Notes: generated by a model from the letters alone, not told the origin. Counted from the first letter of the stretch, positions 1-8,692 are shown. The stretch is DNA of 64,000 nucleotides from Microbacterium sp. SLBN-146 (GCF_006715145.1 NZ_VFMR01000001.1:1302001-1366000); one strand, 5' to 3'. Translations and numbers: made by a program.

Positions 1-908
1 CGGCGGCGCCACTCGTCGTGGAAGCGGTGCGAGAGCTCGGAGAGCCCGTCGCCCCACGATCCGATGACCCACGGCGTCGTGTACGACCCGCCGGGCTCGA
101 GGATCAGCTCACCCGCGGTGAGGAGCTCTCCGCCGAGGAGGAACGACTCGCCCGTGTTCACGCGCTCGGCGAGGACGCGGTGATTGCCGCTCCACGCGAC
201 GTGGATGCCGTGCACGATGCCGGTTTCGAAGCCGAAACCTTGGCGGCCGACCGCGAGCAGCAGGCTGGCGTCCGCGCCGGGTCGTCCGCGTCTGCTTTCT
301 CGAAGATGGGTCCCGATCGTCAGCTCACGACGCTGCGGGTGCCGCTCCCGCAGGTGGTGGCCCGTCGTATCGAGCACTTCCGTGGAGTCCCATGGGGTGG
401 GGAATGCCAGCCCGAGAGAGTTCACTGTGTACGCGGTGTCGCCGACATTGCGCAGCGTGGCCCGCTGGTGGAACAGGCCCGCCGCGCCGACGCGGAGTTC
501 GAGCTGGAGGCGGAGCCCCACTTCGTCCTCGGAGAACGAGAGGAGTGCGTGGTCGTCATTGCTCTGAACACCCTCGAGCTCGAATCGCACACTGACGCCG
601 TCGCCGCTGCGGTGCCCCTCGAGCCCAGGGGTGCCGAACCAGCCGTCCGCAGCTGTCGAGATCAGACCGAGGCGCGAAGTTCTGTCGAGGCCGCCTGAGA
701 CGCGCTGCGGGCGAGCGGCCACGCACAGTGACGCGAGCGCGGCGGGTGAGGCCGGTGCCAGCTCTTCGCCCCAGTGGACGATCGCGGCGGCCGTCAGATC
801 GATGGCGACACTCGTTCCGCCGCGCCGCAGGTGCAGCACGTCGGAAGTGAGGACGGTCTCTGGTTCGGGTAGGGGCTCCACGTCGACACCCCGATCGCTC
901 AGATGCAT
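1..908 (-). CDS. Alpha-galactosidase, GH36 family, N-terminal part (cut by window edge)
   Basis: Reading the reverse strand from the ATG at 908 gives 302 codons without a stop up to the window edge. The translation matches the N-terminal beta-sandwich domain of GH36 alpha-galactosidases and ends in the typical stretch WGDGLSELSHRFHDEWRR, which in the family leads into the catalytic TIM barrel. The barrel and its two catalytic aspartates lie outside the window, so activity cannot be judged. Family members release terminal alpha-1,6-galactose from raffinose-type oligosaccharides and galactomannans. No signal peptide is visible, which suggests a cytoplasmic enzyme. The gene diverges from a ROK regulator at 996, the likely local regulator. 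The family call is firm; exact substrate is inference. Confidence 0.85.
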   Translation of the reverse strand, partial: MHLSDRGVDVEPLPEPETVLTSDVLHLRRGGTSVAIDLTAAAIVHWGEELAPASPAALASLCVAARPQRVSGGLDRTSRLGLISTAADGWFGTPGLEGHRSGDGVSVRFELEGVQSNDDHALLSFSEDEVGLRLQLELRVGAAGLFHQRATLRNVGDTAYTVNSLGLAFPTPWDSTEVLDTTGHHLRERHPQRRELTIGTHLRESRRGRPGADASLLLAVGRQGFGFETGIVHGIHVAWSGNHRVLAERVNTGESFLLGGELLTAGELILEPGGSYTTPWVIGSWGDGLSELSHRFHDEWRR

Positions 909-995
909 GAATTAGTTCTAGCACGGAAATAATTAAGACCGCAAGTAGTCTTCTGGCGACGATTCCGCCGGAGTGGATGAGGACTTCGTGCCAGA
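909..995. promoter_or_regulatory. Divergent promoter region with a small inverted repeat
   Basis: This 87-bp gap separates the divergent alpha-galactosidase and ROK genes. Its left half is unusually AT-rich for this genome. It holds an inverted repeat, AAGAC at 935-939 and GTCTT at 948-952 with an 8-nt spacer, that could be an operator for the ROK protein. No confident -35/-10 pair was assigned. Confidence 0.35.
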
Positions 996-2141
996 ATGAA
1001 AGCAATACCTGCGGGGGTGCCGATGTTGACCGAGAGCGAATCCGCGCTCGCACGTGCGGTGCTGATCCATGGCCCGATCTCGCGGCGCTCCCTCACCTCA
1101 CGTCTGGGTCTCTCGCCGGCCAGCTTGACCAGGCTGGCGAAGCCGTTCCTCGACCGCGGGATCCTCGTCGAGCAAGGGGAGACGCAGGACGGATCCGTCG
1201 GTCGGCCGACGAGGCCTTTGGACATCGCCCCGGATCTCGGTGTCTTCATCGGTGTGAAGCTGACCGGCGACCGCGTCTACGCGGCACTCACCGATGTCAG
1301 GGCCCGCCTGCTCGCGACGTCGGAAGCACCTATCGAGAAGCGCGATCCCGAAGCCGTCGTGGCCGCAGTGGAGAAGGCCATCGACTCCTTCGGCACTGCA
1401 CGGCCCAACGGCATCGGCGTCAGTATCGGAGGGGTCGTCTCCGACGGCGTCGTCGAGTTCGCCCCCTTCCTCGGGTGGCAGGACGTGGACTTCGCCGCTG
1501 CCCTCTCGCAGCGCACCAACGCTCCCGTCACGGTGGAGAACGACCTCGTCGCGCTCGCCGAGGCGGAGCGATGGTTCGGGCTCGGGCGAGGAATCGATGG
1601 CTTCTCCGTGATCACCATCGGTGAAGGAATCGGCTATGCGCTCGTCGTCCACGGCGAGGTCGTCCGATCGCGGGAGGCCGGCGTGGGGCTCGGTGGTCAT
1701 CTTCCACTGGCCGCGACAGGCCCCTTGTGTGCCGAGGGGCATCGCGGGTGCGCCCAGGCGCTGCTCACCTCCGGGTCGATCGCAGCGCAAGTGTCCGGTG
1801 CTCTGCAGCGACCCGTCGAGTACGACGAGGTGCTGAAGCTCGCGAGCGAGGGCAATCCCGCCGCACGCGCAGTGACGGGTGCCGCCGCGGATGCGCTCGG
1901 CCGATTCGTGGCGCTCGCCGCCAATCTCACGATGCAGCCCGCCGTGGTGCTCGCCGGCGACGGCGTCGCCCTGTTCGCGCTCGAAGAGTCTCGAGTGCGA
2001 GCGGCGATCGCCGCCGACCGCGATCCGCGCGCCGATCCGATCGCGATCTACGTTGACGACTCGAGCTTCACTGCCTGGGCGCGTGGGGCTGCGGCGGTCG
2101 CGATCCAGGCGGCCGTCGCCGGACTGACCCTCGATCCCTGA
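996..2141 (+). CDS. ROK family transcriptional regulator
   Basis: This 381-residue protein starts with a MarR-like winged helix-turn-helix (residues about 15-75, including SRRSLTSRLGLSPASLTRL) followed by a ROK sugar-kinase-like domain (about 85-375). Such proteins are sugar-responsive repressors. The usual ROK cysteine cluster is altered to CAEGHRGC, so zinc binding may differ from the two ROK regulators at 31.5 and 39 kb. An alternative start at 1023, preceded by a G-rich Shine-Dalgarno-like stretch GCGGGGGTG, fits the family N-terminus equally well. It diverges from the alpha-galactosidase gene and probably controls it. Whether it senses galactose or another ligand is not visible. Confidence 0.85.
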   Translation: MKAIPAGVPMLTESESALARAVLIHGPISRRSLTSRLGLSPASLTRLAKPFLDRGILVEQGETQDGSVGRPTRPLDIAPDLGVFIGVKLTGDRVYAALTDVRARLLATSEAPIEKRDPEAVVAAVEKAIDSFGTARPNGIGVSIGGVVSDGVVEFAPFLGWQDVDFAAALSQRTNAPVTVENDLVALAEAERWFGLGRGIDGFSVITIGEGIGYALVVHGEVVRSREAGVGLGGHLPLAATGPLCAEGHRGCAQALLTSGSIAAQVSGALQRPVEYDEVLKLASEGNPAARAVTGAAADALGRFVALAANLTMQPAVVLAGDGVALFALEESRVRAAIAADRDPRADPIAIYVDDSSFTAWARGAAAVAIQAAVAGLTLDP

Positions 2142-2240
2142 CCACGCCGTTCTGATCAGCGAGGCAGGGTCCCGCTCGTCGACTGAACATCGTGCGTATA
2201 TTCGAGTATCGATGTCGGAAGGGGTGTCTAGAGTTGGATC

Positions 2241-3653
2241 ATGCATTCGAACGATCTCGTGGGGTTCACCGATGGTGACACGGCGATCCTGGCAGAGGTG
2301 GTTTCCGAGGTCGAGAAGACGCAGGCGGTCATCGCCGCTGCGCAGGCGGCCCAGACGCGGGCGCTGGCACGCGCGGGTGAGGTCGCTCGTCGGCAGGCAG
2401 CGCGGAGTCACGCGAGTGTCCGGGTGCATGACATGGCGTTGCGGGGGATCGCGGCGGAGGTCGCGGGAGTGCTGCGGGTGACCGACCGGTCGGTGCAACG
2501 CCAGATCGGTGATGCGACGACGCTGGTCGAGGATTATCCGCAGACATTGGACGCGTGGGAGGCGGGGGCGATCACGCGCGGCCACGTGCGGGTGATCGTG
2601 GAGGCGGGGGCACCGTTGCCGCCCGAGGCACGTCCGGGGTTCGAGGGGGAGGCGTTGCGGCGGTGCGAGGCCGAGACTCCCGGCCGGGTGCAGGGGGAGT
2701 TGCGGTTGTTGGCCGAGCGGCTGCACCCTCGCACCCTCGCCGAGCGTCATGTCGAGGCGCGGGAGACGCGGGGTGTGCGGGTGGTGCCGGTGGGGGATGG
2801 GATGTCCGACCTGTGCGCGACGGTCCCGTCACTGCTGGCGGATGCGATCTACGACCGCCTCACCCAGCAAGCGCGAAGCATCGTGGACGTGCGGGGGCAG
2901 GCCGCGGTCGACGCCCGCGCCGCGGCCGGTGGGAATGAGGATGCCGACGACACGGCCGCGATGTCGCGGCTCGAGCTCGTCGCGTCGGACAGGCGCACGA
3001 TGGACCAACTGCGGGCGGATCTACTCACCGACATGCTCCTCACCTCCGCGCCCGGTGCTGATCCGACCCGCACCGACGACGGCCCCGGCACCCTCGGCGC
3101 GATCCGCGCGAAAGTGCAGGTCGTGGTGCCGGTGCTGACCCTCCTGGGTCGTGATGACGCACCTACGGATCTCGTCGGGCACGCCCCCATCGACCCCGCC
3201 ACCGCCCGCGAACTCGCGGGGGCGACCCGGTCACCCCTGGAGCGGATCCTGACCCACCCGGTCACGGGGGCGGTGCTGCACGTCGACACGTATCAGCGGA
3301 CCGCGGCGATCGACCGGTACCTCCGCGCCCGCGACCAGCACTGCCGGTTCCCCGGATGCCGGCTCCCCGCCATCCGATGCGAAGTGGATCACACGATCGA
3401 CGCGGCCCACGGGGGTCCCACCGACGTCCGAAACCTCGCCCACTTGTGTCAACGACACCACAGCATGAAGCAATTCACCGCCTGGAAAGTCACACAACTC
3501 CCCGGCGGCATCCTGCACTGGACCTCACCCCTCGGCAAAGACACCCTCGACCACCCACCCTCACTCGGCGTCCACTTCCGACCCAGCGACGACCCCGCCG
3601 ACACGGACAATCCACCACCGAACGAACCACCCCAAAGCGCCGCGCCCTTCTGA
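2241..3653 (+). CDS. DUF222 domain protein with C-terminal HNH endonuclease motif (13E12-type)
   Basis: The 470-residue protein has a long helical DUF222 region (about residues 20-330) and a C-terminal HNH module (about 360-420) with the motif CEVDHTIDAAHGG followed by NLAHLCQRHHSMK. This architecture is the 13E12 repeat family, found in many copies in Microbacteriaceae and mycobacteria. The HNH residues look intact, so nuclease activity is plausible, but the cellular role is not established. Codon composition changes inside the gene: the first 600 bp are G-rich on the coding strand and the last 600 bp C-rich. The gene stands alone, downstream of the ROK gene by 99 bp. Confidence 0.85.
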   Translation: MHSNDLVGFTDGDTAILAEVVSEVEKTQAVIAAAQAAQTRALARAGEVARRQAARSHASVRVHDMALRGIAAEVAGVLRVTDRSVQRQIGDATTLVEDYPQTLDAWEAGAITRGHVRVIVEAGAPLPPEARPGFEGEALRRCEAETPGRVQGELRLLAERLHPRTLAERHVEARETRGVRVVPVGDGMSDLCATVPSLLADAIYDRLTQQARSIVDVRGQAAVDARAAAGGNEDADDTAAMSRLELVASDRRTMDQLRADLLTDMLLTSAPGADPTRTDDGPGTLGAIRAKVQVVVPVLTLLGRDDAPTDLVGHAPIDPATARELAGATRSPLERILTHPVTGAVLHVDTYQRTAAIDRYLRARDQHCRFPGCRLPAIRCEVDHTIDAAHGGPTDVRNLAHLCQRHHSMKQFTAWKVTQLPGGILHWTSPLGKDTLDHPPSLGVHFRPSDDPADTDNPPPNEPPQSAAPF

Positions 3654-3744
3654 CGGTGGTTTCCGCGTCGAACTCTCTGGTCTCTCACCGACGTCGCTGT
3701 GCCCTGACGTGCGCGGGATGATGCCCAGCCGCTGCGCGGTGCCG

Positions 3745-4080
3745 TCAGACCTGTTCGTCGTGCCCGGCCGATCGGGCTTCGAGATACGCGCACAGCTCGG
3801 CTGCGACGGAGAGCTCGGCGGCGAGCCCCTGGAGTTCGAAGCTCGAAAGGACGGTGGTGTCTTCGGAAGGTTCGAGGGTGACGCGCCACCGCGCCTCGCC
3901 CACCGACAACGGCTCCATATAGATCGACATCGTGGAACCCTTCAAGGGGACGATCACGAGACCCGTATCCGCGCCCTCCGAACCGTCCTGCACAACGACG
4001 TTGATGAGATCGCCGGCTTCGCGAGCGTTTCGGAAGTCGGCCAACCAGCCTTCTAGCGTGTCTCTGCTGCGAAAGACCAT
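3745..4080 (-). CDS. Hypothetical protein, 111 aa
   Basis: I do not recognise this protein. The start was set at the ATG at 4080 because a strong Shine-Dalgarno sequence (GAGGGAG) lies just upstream; longer readings begin in low-complexity Thr/Ser sequence. The predicted soluble protein has a mixed alpha/beta pattern, with beta-rich segments in the middle (INVVVQDG, RWRVTLEP) and a helical end (LAAELSVAAELCAYLEAR). No signal peptide or membrane segment is visible. It lies 94 bp downstream of another small unknown gene on the same strand, so the two may be co-transcribed. Confidence 0.6.
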   Translation of the reverse strand: MVFRSRDTLEGWLADFRNAREAGDLINVVVQDGSEGADTGLVIVPLKGSTMSIYMEPLSVGEARWRVTLEPSEDTTVLSSFELQGLAAELSVAAELCAYLEARSAGHDEQV

Positions 4081-4174
4081 GGGCGCTCCCTCTGCTGAGA
4101 TTGCGGGTGGGTTCGTCGATCCATTGTCCTCGATAGATCGACGAAGCAACGATGGATGAGCGAGGTGTGGCCCC

Positions 4175-4531
4175 TTAGATGCGGTCGAAGCCGTCGAAAT
4201 CGGGGTCGTAGTGGTGGGCATCGGCGAGGTCCGACACGTCGTCGGCGTTGGCCCGCTCCGTCGGATAGAAGCGGTGCGCCTTCAGATCGGCGACGGCCTC
4301 CGAGAAGTTCGGCTCGTCGCCATCCCACTCGGTCGGGGCGGACAACACGTCATTGCCGACGCCGATGACGAGTTCAGCCTCGCCGACGGACCGCGACGAC
4401 TCCACGACGATCGGGATGCGCACCGCCTCGGCATCGCCGAACTTCGCGACCGCGGCCGTCAGCGTCACGAGCGCATCGGCGACGTCAGCGGTCGTCAACA
4501 CGGTCTGTCCTGCATAAGTCACACAACGCAT
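4175..4531 (-). CDS. Hypothetical protein, 118 aa, acidic C-terminus
   Basis: I do not recognise this protein. The ATG at 4531 was chosen because the longer upstream frame is arginine-rich and runs antisense through the well-supported gene at 4686. The product is soluble, with a helical N-terminal half (TTADVADALVTLTAAVAKFG), a beta-type centre (RIPIVVESS) and a very acidic end (HHYDPDFDGFDRI). It lies upstream of, and in line with, the small gene ending at 3745. It diverges from the large locus beginning at 4686, so its promoter probably lies in the 154-bp gap before that locus. Confidence 0.55.
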   Translation of the reverse strand: MRCVTYAGQTVLTTADVADALVTLTAAVAKFGDAEAVRIPIVVESSRSVGEAELVIGVGNDVLSAPTEWDGDEPNFSEAVADLKAHRFYPTERANADDVSDLADAHHYDPDFDGFDRI

Positions 4532-4571
4532 GTCCCCATTCTCGCCAGAGCGTCTGTGTCGCTCGGGCCGC

Positions 4572-4600
4572 TTGCAGATCCTCCGCCGATGGGCTACTCG
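4572..4600 (+). promoter_or_regulatory. Possible promoter of the 4.6-15 kb gene cluster
   Basis: TTGCAG (4572-4577) and TACTCG (4595-4600) are separated by 17 bp, upstream of the first gene of the locus and of the first copy of the GCGGGATCGGT motif. The match to a vegetative promoter is only moderate. Confidence 0.25.
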
Positions 4601-4642
4601 CCCCGGTTCGACGCGCCCGACCGCACCGGGACGAGTCCTCGC

Positions 4643-4656
4643 GCGGGATCGGTGAA
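4643..4656 (+). promoter_or_regulatory. Locus-specific motif GCGGGATCGGTGAA, copy 1
   Basis: This is one of six copies of an element in the 4.6-23.7 kb locus. It lies 29 nt before the GTG at 4686. It can pair weakly with downstream sequence (GGATCG with CGATCC). Function is unknown; an RNA leader element or a protein-binding site are both possible. Confidence 0.5.
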
Positions 4657-4685
4657 GACCTCGCGATCCACACGAGGAGATCAAT

Positions 4686-5159
4686 GTGACGACGTCGACC
4701 ACACAGAGCTTCCTGTCGGAGTGCGGTCTGGGGCACCTGCCTCCCGCGATCCGCGACCGCGTCTCCCGCGGTATCCGTGACGAACTCGCCACGCGCGTCG
4801 GTCGTGCTCTCGCCCGCGAGCTGAACGACCAGCAGATCGCGCAGTTCCGGCAGCTCCACGATCGCGAGCGAGACGCGGTCGTGGCGTGGGTCCAGGAGAA
4901 CCGACCGGGTTTCGCTGACGACCCGCTTCTCGACCGAATCGCCGCACGTTTCTCCGCCGACGCTCCTCGGCTGGTCGTGCTGGCCGAATACGCGGCCCGG
5001 ACGTGGCTGCGTGAGCACTGCCCGGGTCGCCGCGAGGTCGTCCGCACCGAGATCGCCGCTCTCCGTGACGAGATCATGCGCGACCCCTCACGCTTCGTGC
5101 CGTCCGACGCCTCACCGAGCCGACCGAATGCCTACACGACGCCGCAGCGGGATCGGTGA
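4686..5159 (+). CDS. DUF5663-like protein
   Basis: The 157-residue soluble protein starts at a GTG preceded by a strong GAGGAG ribosome site. Residues about 8-75 resemble the DUF5663 family: helical, with LNDQQIAQFRQL followed by a WVQENRPGF segment. The rest is helical and basic, with an Arg/Pro-rich tail. No enzymatic motif is visible. It is the first gene of the locus. Its stop codon is supplied by the second copy of the repeated motif (GATCGGTGA), so the element and the gene end are interlocked. In many genomes DUF5663 proteins are small and uncharacterised; a scaffold or adaptor role here is only inference. Confidence 0.7.
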   Translation: MTTSTTQSFLSECGLGHLPPAIRDRVSRGIRDELATRVGRALARELNDQQIAQFRQLHDRERDAVVAWVQENRPGFADDPLLDRIAARFSADAPRLVVLAEYAARTWLREHCPGRREVVRTEIAALRDEIMRDPSRFVPSDASPSRPNAYTTPQRDR

Positions 5160-5160
5160 A
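5147..5160 (+). promoter_or_regulatory. Locus-specific motif GCGGGATCGGTGAA, copy 2
   Basis: This copy overlaps the stop codon of the DUF5663-like gene and lies 25 nt before the ATG at 5186. It is identical over 14 nt to copies 1, 4 and 5. Confidence 0.5.
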
Positions 5161-5185
5161 CGAGGCGACAGGGAGAGGAGCCCCC

Positions 5186-6574
5186 ATGTTCGACCGCACC
5201 CGCACCCCCGCCCCCGCTGATGGAGGCACAGACGTCACGACCGAGACAGGCCCGCAGGGCACGGTCGTGCAGCTCGCGAACCCGCCGAGGCGGCGCGCCC
5301 GCCTCGATCCGGGCCAGTCGCAGCTCCGCGCGCAGCAGGCGGCGGAACGTGCCATCTCCACGGGAGCTCTGGATGACGCCGGGATCGAGGCGACGATCGG
5401 CGAGCTGCCCTACGAGGCATCGCGGGCCGCTCAGGCGGAGGTCGAGAAGGCGGCCATCGCATCGGAGCGCGCCGAAGCGGAGGCCGCCGCCGCGACCGTC
5501 CTCGAAGCGGCTCGCCGCGGCGAGCACGTCGCTCCCGAGCCGCATGGGGCCGCGAAGACGGCGGCAGGGCTCGCCGCGGAGATGGCCCGCACCCGTGCGC
5601 ACGCCGACCGTGCGCGGGCCGCGCACGACGCCGCGTCGCGTGTGCTCGAAGGGACGGAGCGCATGCCCGACGGCACGAAGCGCCCCGGGCTGCCGATCGC
5701 GCCGGGAACGGAGCGCTTCGGCTGGCACATCGTCGCGACGATCGTCGCAGGCGTCCTGCCGGTGCTGATCCCGCTCATCGTGGAGGGCTCGGCCGTCGCC
5801 GGCAATATGCGGGCCTACCTGCGCGCCGACGACTCGGACTGGATGCTGCCGCTCGTCATCGCGGTCATCAGCGTCGGCATCCTCACGATCGTGCCCTACC
5901 TGATCGGGATCACGATCAACAAGGTCGTCCACGGCAAGAGCTTGCCGATGTGGCACGGGATCGTCGCGGGAGGCGCGGCCCTCATGTGGATCGCCGTCGG
6001 TGTCACCCTCGCCGTCGTGCGCGTGAGCGTCGACCGCGCGGAGGCGATCCGGGTGGCGGAGGAGAACCGCCTGCGGTCGATCGAGAGCGCACAGGCCCTC
6101 GGCACGGCATCCGCGGATGTCCCCCCTATCGATCCGAACGCCGTCTTCGAGCCGATTCTGCCGACGATCTTCTGGATCGCCGTGTTCGTCGGCTTCGGTG
6201 TCGCGCTCGTCCTGTGGGAAGTGACCTTCTACAACCCCGCGCGCCTGCAGGAGTTGCGCACCCGCGCCGTCGTGCACGCGGCAGACGGTCGTGTCGTCGA
6301 CCTCGTCGACCGCACGGCGCTCCTCGAGGGGTCGATCGAGCTGCAGCGCGTCGTCAACATGCAGAGCCTCCGCATGTGGGATGCCGAGCACGACGCGATC
6401 GATGCAGCAGCCGCGTGGGACGTCGCCGTTCACCACGGGGAACTGGCGTTGGCCGCGGCGGATCCGGCGGTGCCCCTCGCGATCGAGCGGCACAAGGCGA
6501 CTCTCGCCGCGCGTCGCTCCGCGGACGCCGAGCGGCGCGCCGCGGACGCCGAGACGGCCGGGGGTGACGCGTGA
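5186..6574 (+). CDS. Four-helix membrane protein with coiled-coil cytoplasmic arms
   Basis: The 462-residue protein begins at an ATG behind a GAGAGGAG ribosome site. Residues about 40-160 are Ala/Glu/Arg-rich and look like a coiled coil. Four hydrophobic segments follow: about 178-200, 218-245, 255-280 and 324-346. A second charged helical region ends the protein in an Ala/Arg/Glu-rich tail. No known domain was recognised. The layout suggests an inner-membrane scaffold with cytoplasmic arms. Its stop overlaps the ATG of a zinc-ribbon microprotein, so the two are translationally coupled. It could anchor the ATPases encoded downstream; that is inference. Confidence 0.7.
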   Translation: MFDRTRTPAPADGGTDVTTETGPQGTVVQLANPPRRRARLDPGQSQLRAQQAAERAISTGALDDAGIEATIGELPYEASRAAQAEVEKAAIASERAEAEAAAATVLEAARRGEHVAPEPHGAAKTAAGLAAEMARTRAHADRARAAHDAASRVLEGTERMPDGTKRPGLPIAPGTERFGWHIVATIVAGVLPVLIPLIVEGSAVAGNMRAYLRADDSDWMLPLVIAVISVGILTIVPYLIGITINKVVHGKSLPMWHGIVAGGAALMWIAVGVTLAVVRVSVDRAEAIRVAEENRLRSIESAQALGTASADVPPIDPNAVFEPILPTIFWIAVFVGFGVALVLWEVTFYNPARLQELRTRAVVHAADGRVVDLVDRTALLEGSIELQRVVNMQSLRMWDAEHDAIDAAAAWDVAVHHGELALAAADPAVPLAIERHKATLAARRSADAERRAADAETAGGDA

Positions 6575-6744
6575 TGCGGTTCTTCGCATGGTTCTTCCGG
6601 GCGCGCTCCGACACCTTCCTGCGGTGCCGCCACTGCGAGGGTCGCGTCGCACCGTGCCCCCGCTGCCGCGGCGCCTGGCGCGGGTCGGCGTGCGCCTGCG
6701 GCATCGGCTTCCTGTGCGACGGATGCGGACGCCACTGGGCGTGA
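6574..6744 (+). CDS. Zinc-ribbon microprotein, 56 aa
   Basis: This small gene starts at an ATG overlapping the stop codon of the preceding membrane-protein gene (TGATG). After an aromatic, basic N-terminus (MRFFAWFFRAR) come eight cysteines: CxxC at 18/21, CxxC at 28/31, CxC at 40/42 and CxxC at 48/51. They are enough for two structural zinc sites. Such rubredoxin-like mini-ribbons usually mediate protein or nucleic-acid contacts. A GGGGGTG stretch 7 nt upstream may serve as ribosome site. The close coupling suggests it acts with the membrane protein. A second Cys-rich microprotein ends the locus at 23.6 kb. Confidence 0.75.
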   Translation: MRFFAWFFRARSDTFLRCRHCEGRVAPCPRCRGAWRGSACACGIGFLCDGCGRHWA

Positions 6745-6760
6745 CCTCCTCCGCACCCGA

Positions 6761-6792
6761 CATGACCGGTCCCTCCAGCGGGATCGGTCATG
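6761..6792. promoter_or_regulatory. 13-bp hairpin containing motif copy 3
   Basis: CATGACCGGTCCC (6761-6773) and GGGATCGGTCATG (6780-6792) form an inverted repeat with one mismatch and a 6-nt loop. The right arm carries the locus motif (GCGGGATCGGT at 6778-6788). It follows the zinc-ribbon gene by 16 nt and precedes the lipoprotein start by 35 nt. It could be an attenuator, a processing site or a weak terminator. Confidence 0.5.
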
Positions 6793-6827
6793 TCCCTGAA
6801 CACGGCGATTCGACGAAAGGACCCGCC

Positions 6828-8009
6828 ATGCTTTCCACGTCCCGCTCCTCCCGTCTCGCGCTTCTCGTCGCGGCGCTCGCCGTGGCGGCTCCCGCCGTCG
6901 CGGCGTGCGCGCCTGCGGCATCCGAGGCCTCGATGACCGACGACATCGGAGTGGTCCTCGCCCCGACGATGGGGGGATCGGCGCTCGCGCCTGCCGACCT
7001 CGACGTCGCCCTCGACCTCCTGGATGAGGAAGGCGATCACCTCATCGCCGTCGTGGCGGACGGTGAACCGTCCGTCGTCGTCGACATCACGCTCCCCGAA
7101 CTGCCCGGCAACGGCAAGGAGCGTGAGGCGTGGCTCGCGCAGTTCCGCTCCGATGCGCGCACCGCGCTCCTCGAGAAGCGCGCATCCGAGCCCGAGGTCG
7201 ACCTCACCGAAGCGATCGCGCTCACGGCGTCCGCCTTCCGGGCCGACACCCGGCGCACCCTCGTCGTCTACTCGTCGGGTCTGTCGACCGCGGGCGCGCT
7301 CAGCATGCTCGACGGACGCCTCTATGCCGAGCCGTCCGATCTCGTCGCGCACGCTGCGCAGAGCGGCATCCCCCGACTCGACGCCGTCTCGGTGCGGATG
7401 CCCACGCTGGGGGTCGTGACGGATCCGCAGCCGGCGCTGTCGACGAGCGCCCGGCAGGCTCTCGTCGACATCTGGACGACGTACTTCCGCACGGCGCAGG
7501 CGACCGACGTGCGCCTCGAGTCGACGAGCCTTCTGGCCCGTCCGTTCGACGGCGAGGCGCTCCCTCTCGTGACTCCGGTCGCCGTCGAGCGGCCGCAGCC
7601 TCTCGCGGCAGCCGACTGCCGCCAGTTGCTCGGCGACGCATCCGTCGGGTTCGCGGCCGGCAGCGCCGAGCTCGTGGATCCGGACGCTGCACGCGCGCTC
7701 GTCGCGGGCGTCGTCGACCGCCTGTCGGCCTGCCCGGGGGTCTACCGCGTGGAAGGGTCGGCGAGCTCCGAAGGCCTCGCCGACACGAACCAGGCGCTTT
7801 CGGCCGATCGCGCGCACGCCGTCGCGGCACTCCTCGCCGCCGAGAGCGGCACCCCTCTTTCCGAGATGAATGTCACCGGCTGGGGAACGACGTGGCCGTG
7901 CCGTGTTCCGGACATGGATGCCGCGGGAGCGCTCATCCTGTCGGCGGCGATCGCCAACCGCACGGTCGTCGTCAGCAAGGGCGAGCCGTCGGCATCCCCG
8001 TCGTGCTGA
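6828..8009 (+). CDS. OmpA-family lipoprotein with a vWA-like central region
   Basis: The 393-residue protein has a lipoprotein signal peptide (lipobox AVAAC, lipid-modified Cys27), so it is exported and membrane-anchored. The central part contains a stretch like the von Willebrand A core of secreted OmpA proteins (TLVVYSSGLSTAG). The C-terminal 120 residues (about 262-385) fit an OmpA-like peptidoglycan-binding domain, including VGFAAGSAEL and a later SADRAHAVAALL stretch. The start follows an AAAGGA ribosome site. In this locus the protein would connect the membrane to the cell wall. The vWA assignment is weaker than the OmpA and lipoprotein assignments. Confidence 0.75.
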   Translation: MLSTSRSSRLALLVAALAVAAPAVAACAPAASEASMTDDIGVVLAPTMGGSALAPADLDVALDLLDEEGDHLIAVVADGEPSVVVDITLPELPGNGKEREAWLAQFRSDARTALLEKRASEPEVDLTEAIALTASAFRADTRRTLVVYSSGLSTAGALSMLDGRLYAEPSDLVAHAAQSGIPRLDAVSVRMPTLGVVTDPQPALSTSARQALVDIWTTYFRTAQATDVRLESTSLLARPFDGEALPLVTPVAVERPQPLAAADCRQLLGDASVGFAAGSAELVDPDAARALVAGVVDRLSACPGVYRVEGSASSEGLADTNQALSADRAHAVAALLAAESGTPLSEMNVTGWGTTWPCRVPDMDAAGALILSAAIANRTVVVSKGEPSASPSC

Positions 8010-8011
8010 GA

Positions 8012-8025
8012 GCGGGATCGGTGAA
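8012..8025 (+). promoter_or_regulatory. Locus-specific motif GCGGGATCGGTGAA, copy 4
   Basis: This copy begins 2 nt after the lipoprotein stop codon and lies 31 nt before the ATG at 8057. It is identical over 14 nt to copies 1, 2 and 5. Confidence 0.5.
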
Positions 8026-8056
8026 AGTCACAGACACACAGCGAAAGGAGCCAGAG

Positions 8057-8692
8057 ATGGCACGCACCGTCACGATCGGGTCTACGGGGTACGAGGCGGT
8101 CTGCCCCGTGCCGCGCGAAGGCATCGGGTTCTGGGAAGCCATGGCGCTGACCGTCCGCGGCTGGATCGACGCCCGCGCCAACCGGGGCGTCCCCGATGGT
8201 GCGCACACCCACTCGCTGCACCGCCTGCAGTCCGCACACCGTCGCCGCGAAGCGGAAGCCGTGCGTCGGATCGACGAGGCGCTGTCGGCGGTGGATCGCG
8301 CACTCGCGCCGCTCGAGGTCGTCCTCGCCGCGTCACCGGGCGTCGTTCCGGAGATCCCGACCAGCGCGGACCTCGCCCGACTCGACGACGCCGAACGCGC
8401 CCAGTGGGCAGCGCGCGTCCGGTCGGGGCACGCGGCCCACGCGCAGGCCCGCGCCGACGAATCCCGGCGCGCGGCAGCCGAGGTCGAGGCGGCCGTCCTC
8501 CGGTCCGTCCGCGAGGCGCTCGCCGTGGAGGGGCGCGATGTCCTCCGGCAGTGGCGCGAGGCCTACGCCATGCGCGCCGCCCGGTACACACGTGCACGCT
8601 TCGGGCGTCGCGGCGCGGCGCTCGGAGAGGCGCCCGAGGTCGCCGCCTACCTCTCCCACGAAGCTCCCACGGTGAACAGGAGGGCGGCATGA
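8057..8692 (+). CDS. Hypothetical charged helical protein, 211 aa
   Basis: I do not recognise this protein. It begins at an ATG after an AAAGGAG ribosome site. Residues about 50-100 and 120-190 are highly charged and Ala-rich (for example RRREAEAVRRIDEALSAVDRAL) and should form long helices or coiled coils. There is no signal peptide or membrane segment. Its stop codon overlaps the ATG of the following ATPase gene (ATGA), which implies coupled translation. A role as an adaptor or regulator of that ATPase is plausible but only inferred from the coupling. Confidence 0.65.
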   Translation: MARTVTIGSTGYEAVCPVPREGIGFWEAMALTVRGWIDARANRGVPDGAHTHSLHRLQSAHRRREAEAVRRIDEALSAVDRALAPLEVVLAASPGVVPEIPTSADLARLDDAERAQWAARVRSGHAAHAQARADESRRAAAEVEAAVLRSVREALAVEGRDVLRQWREAYAMRAARYTRARFGRRGAALGEAPEVAAYLSHEAPTVNRRAA

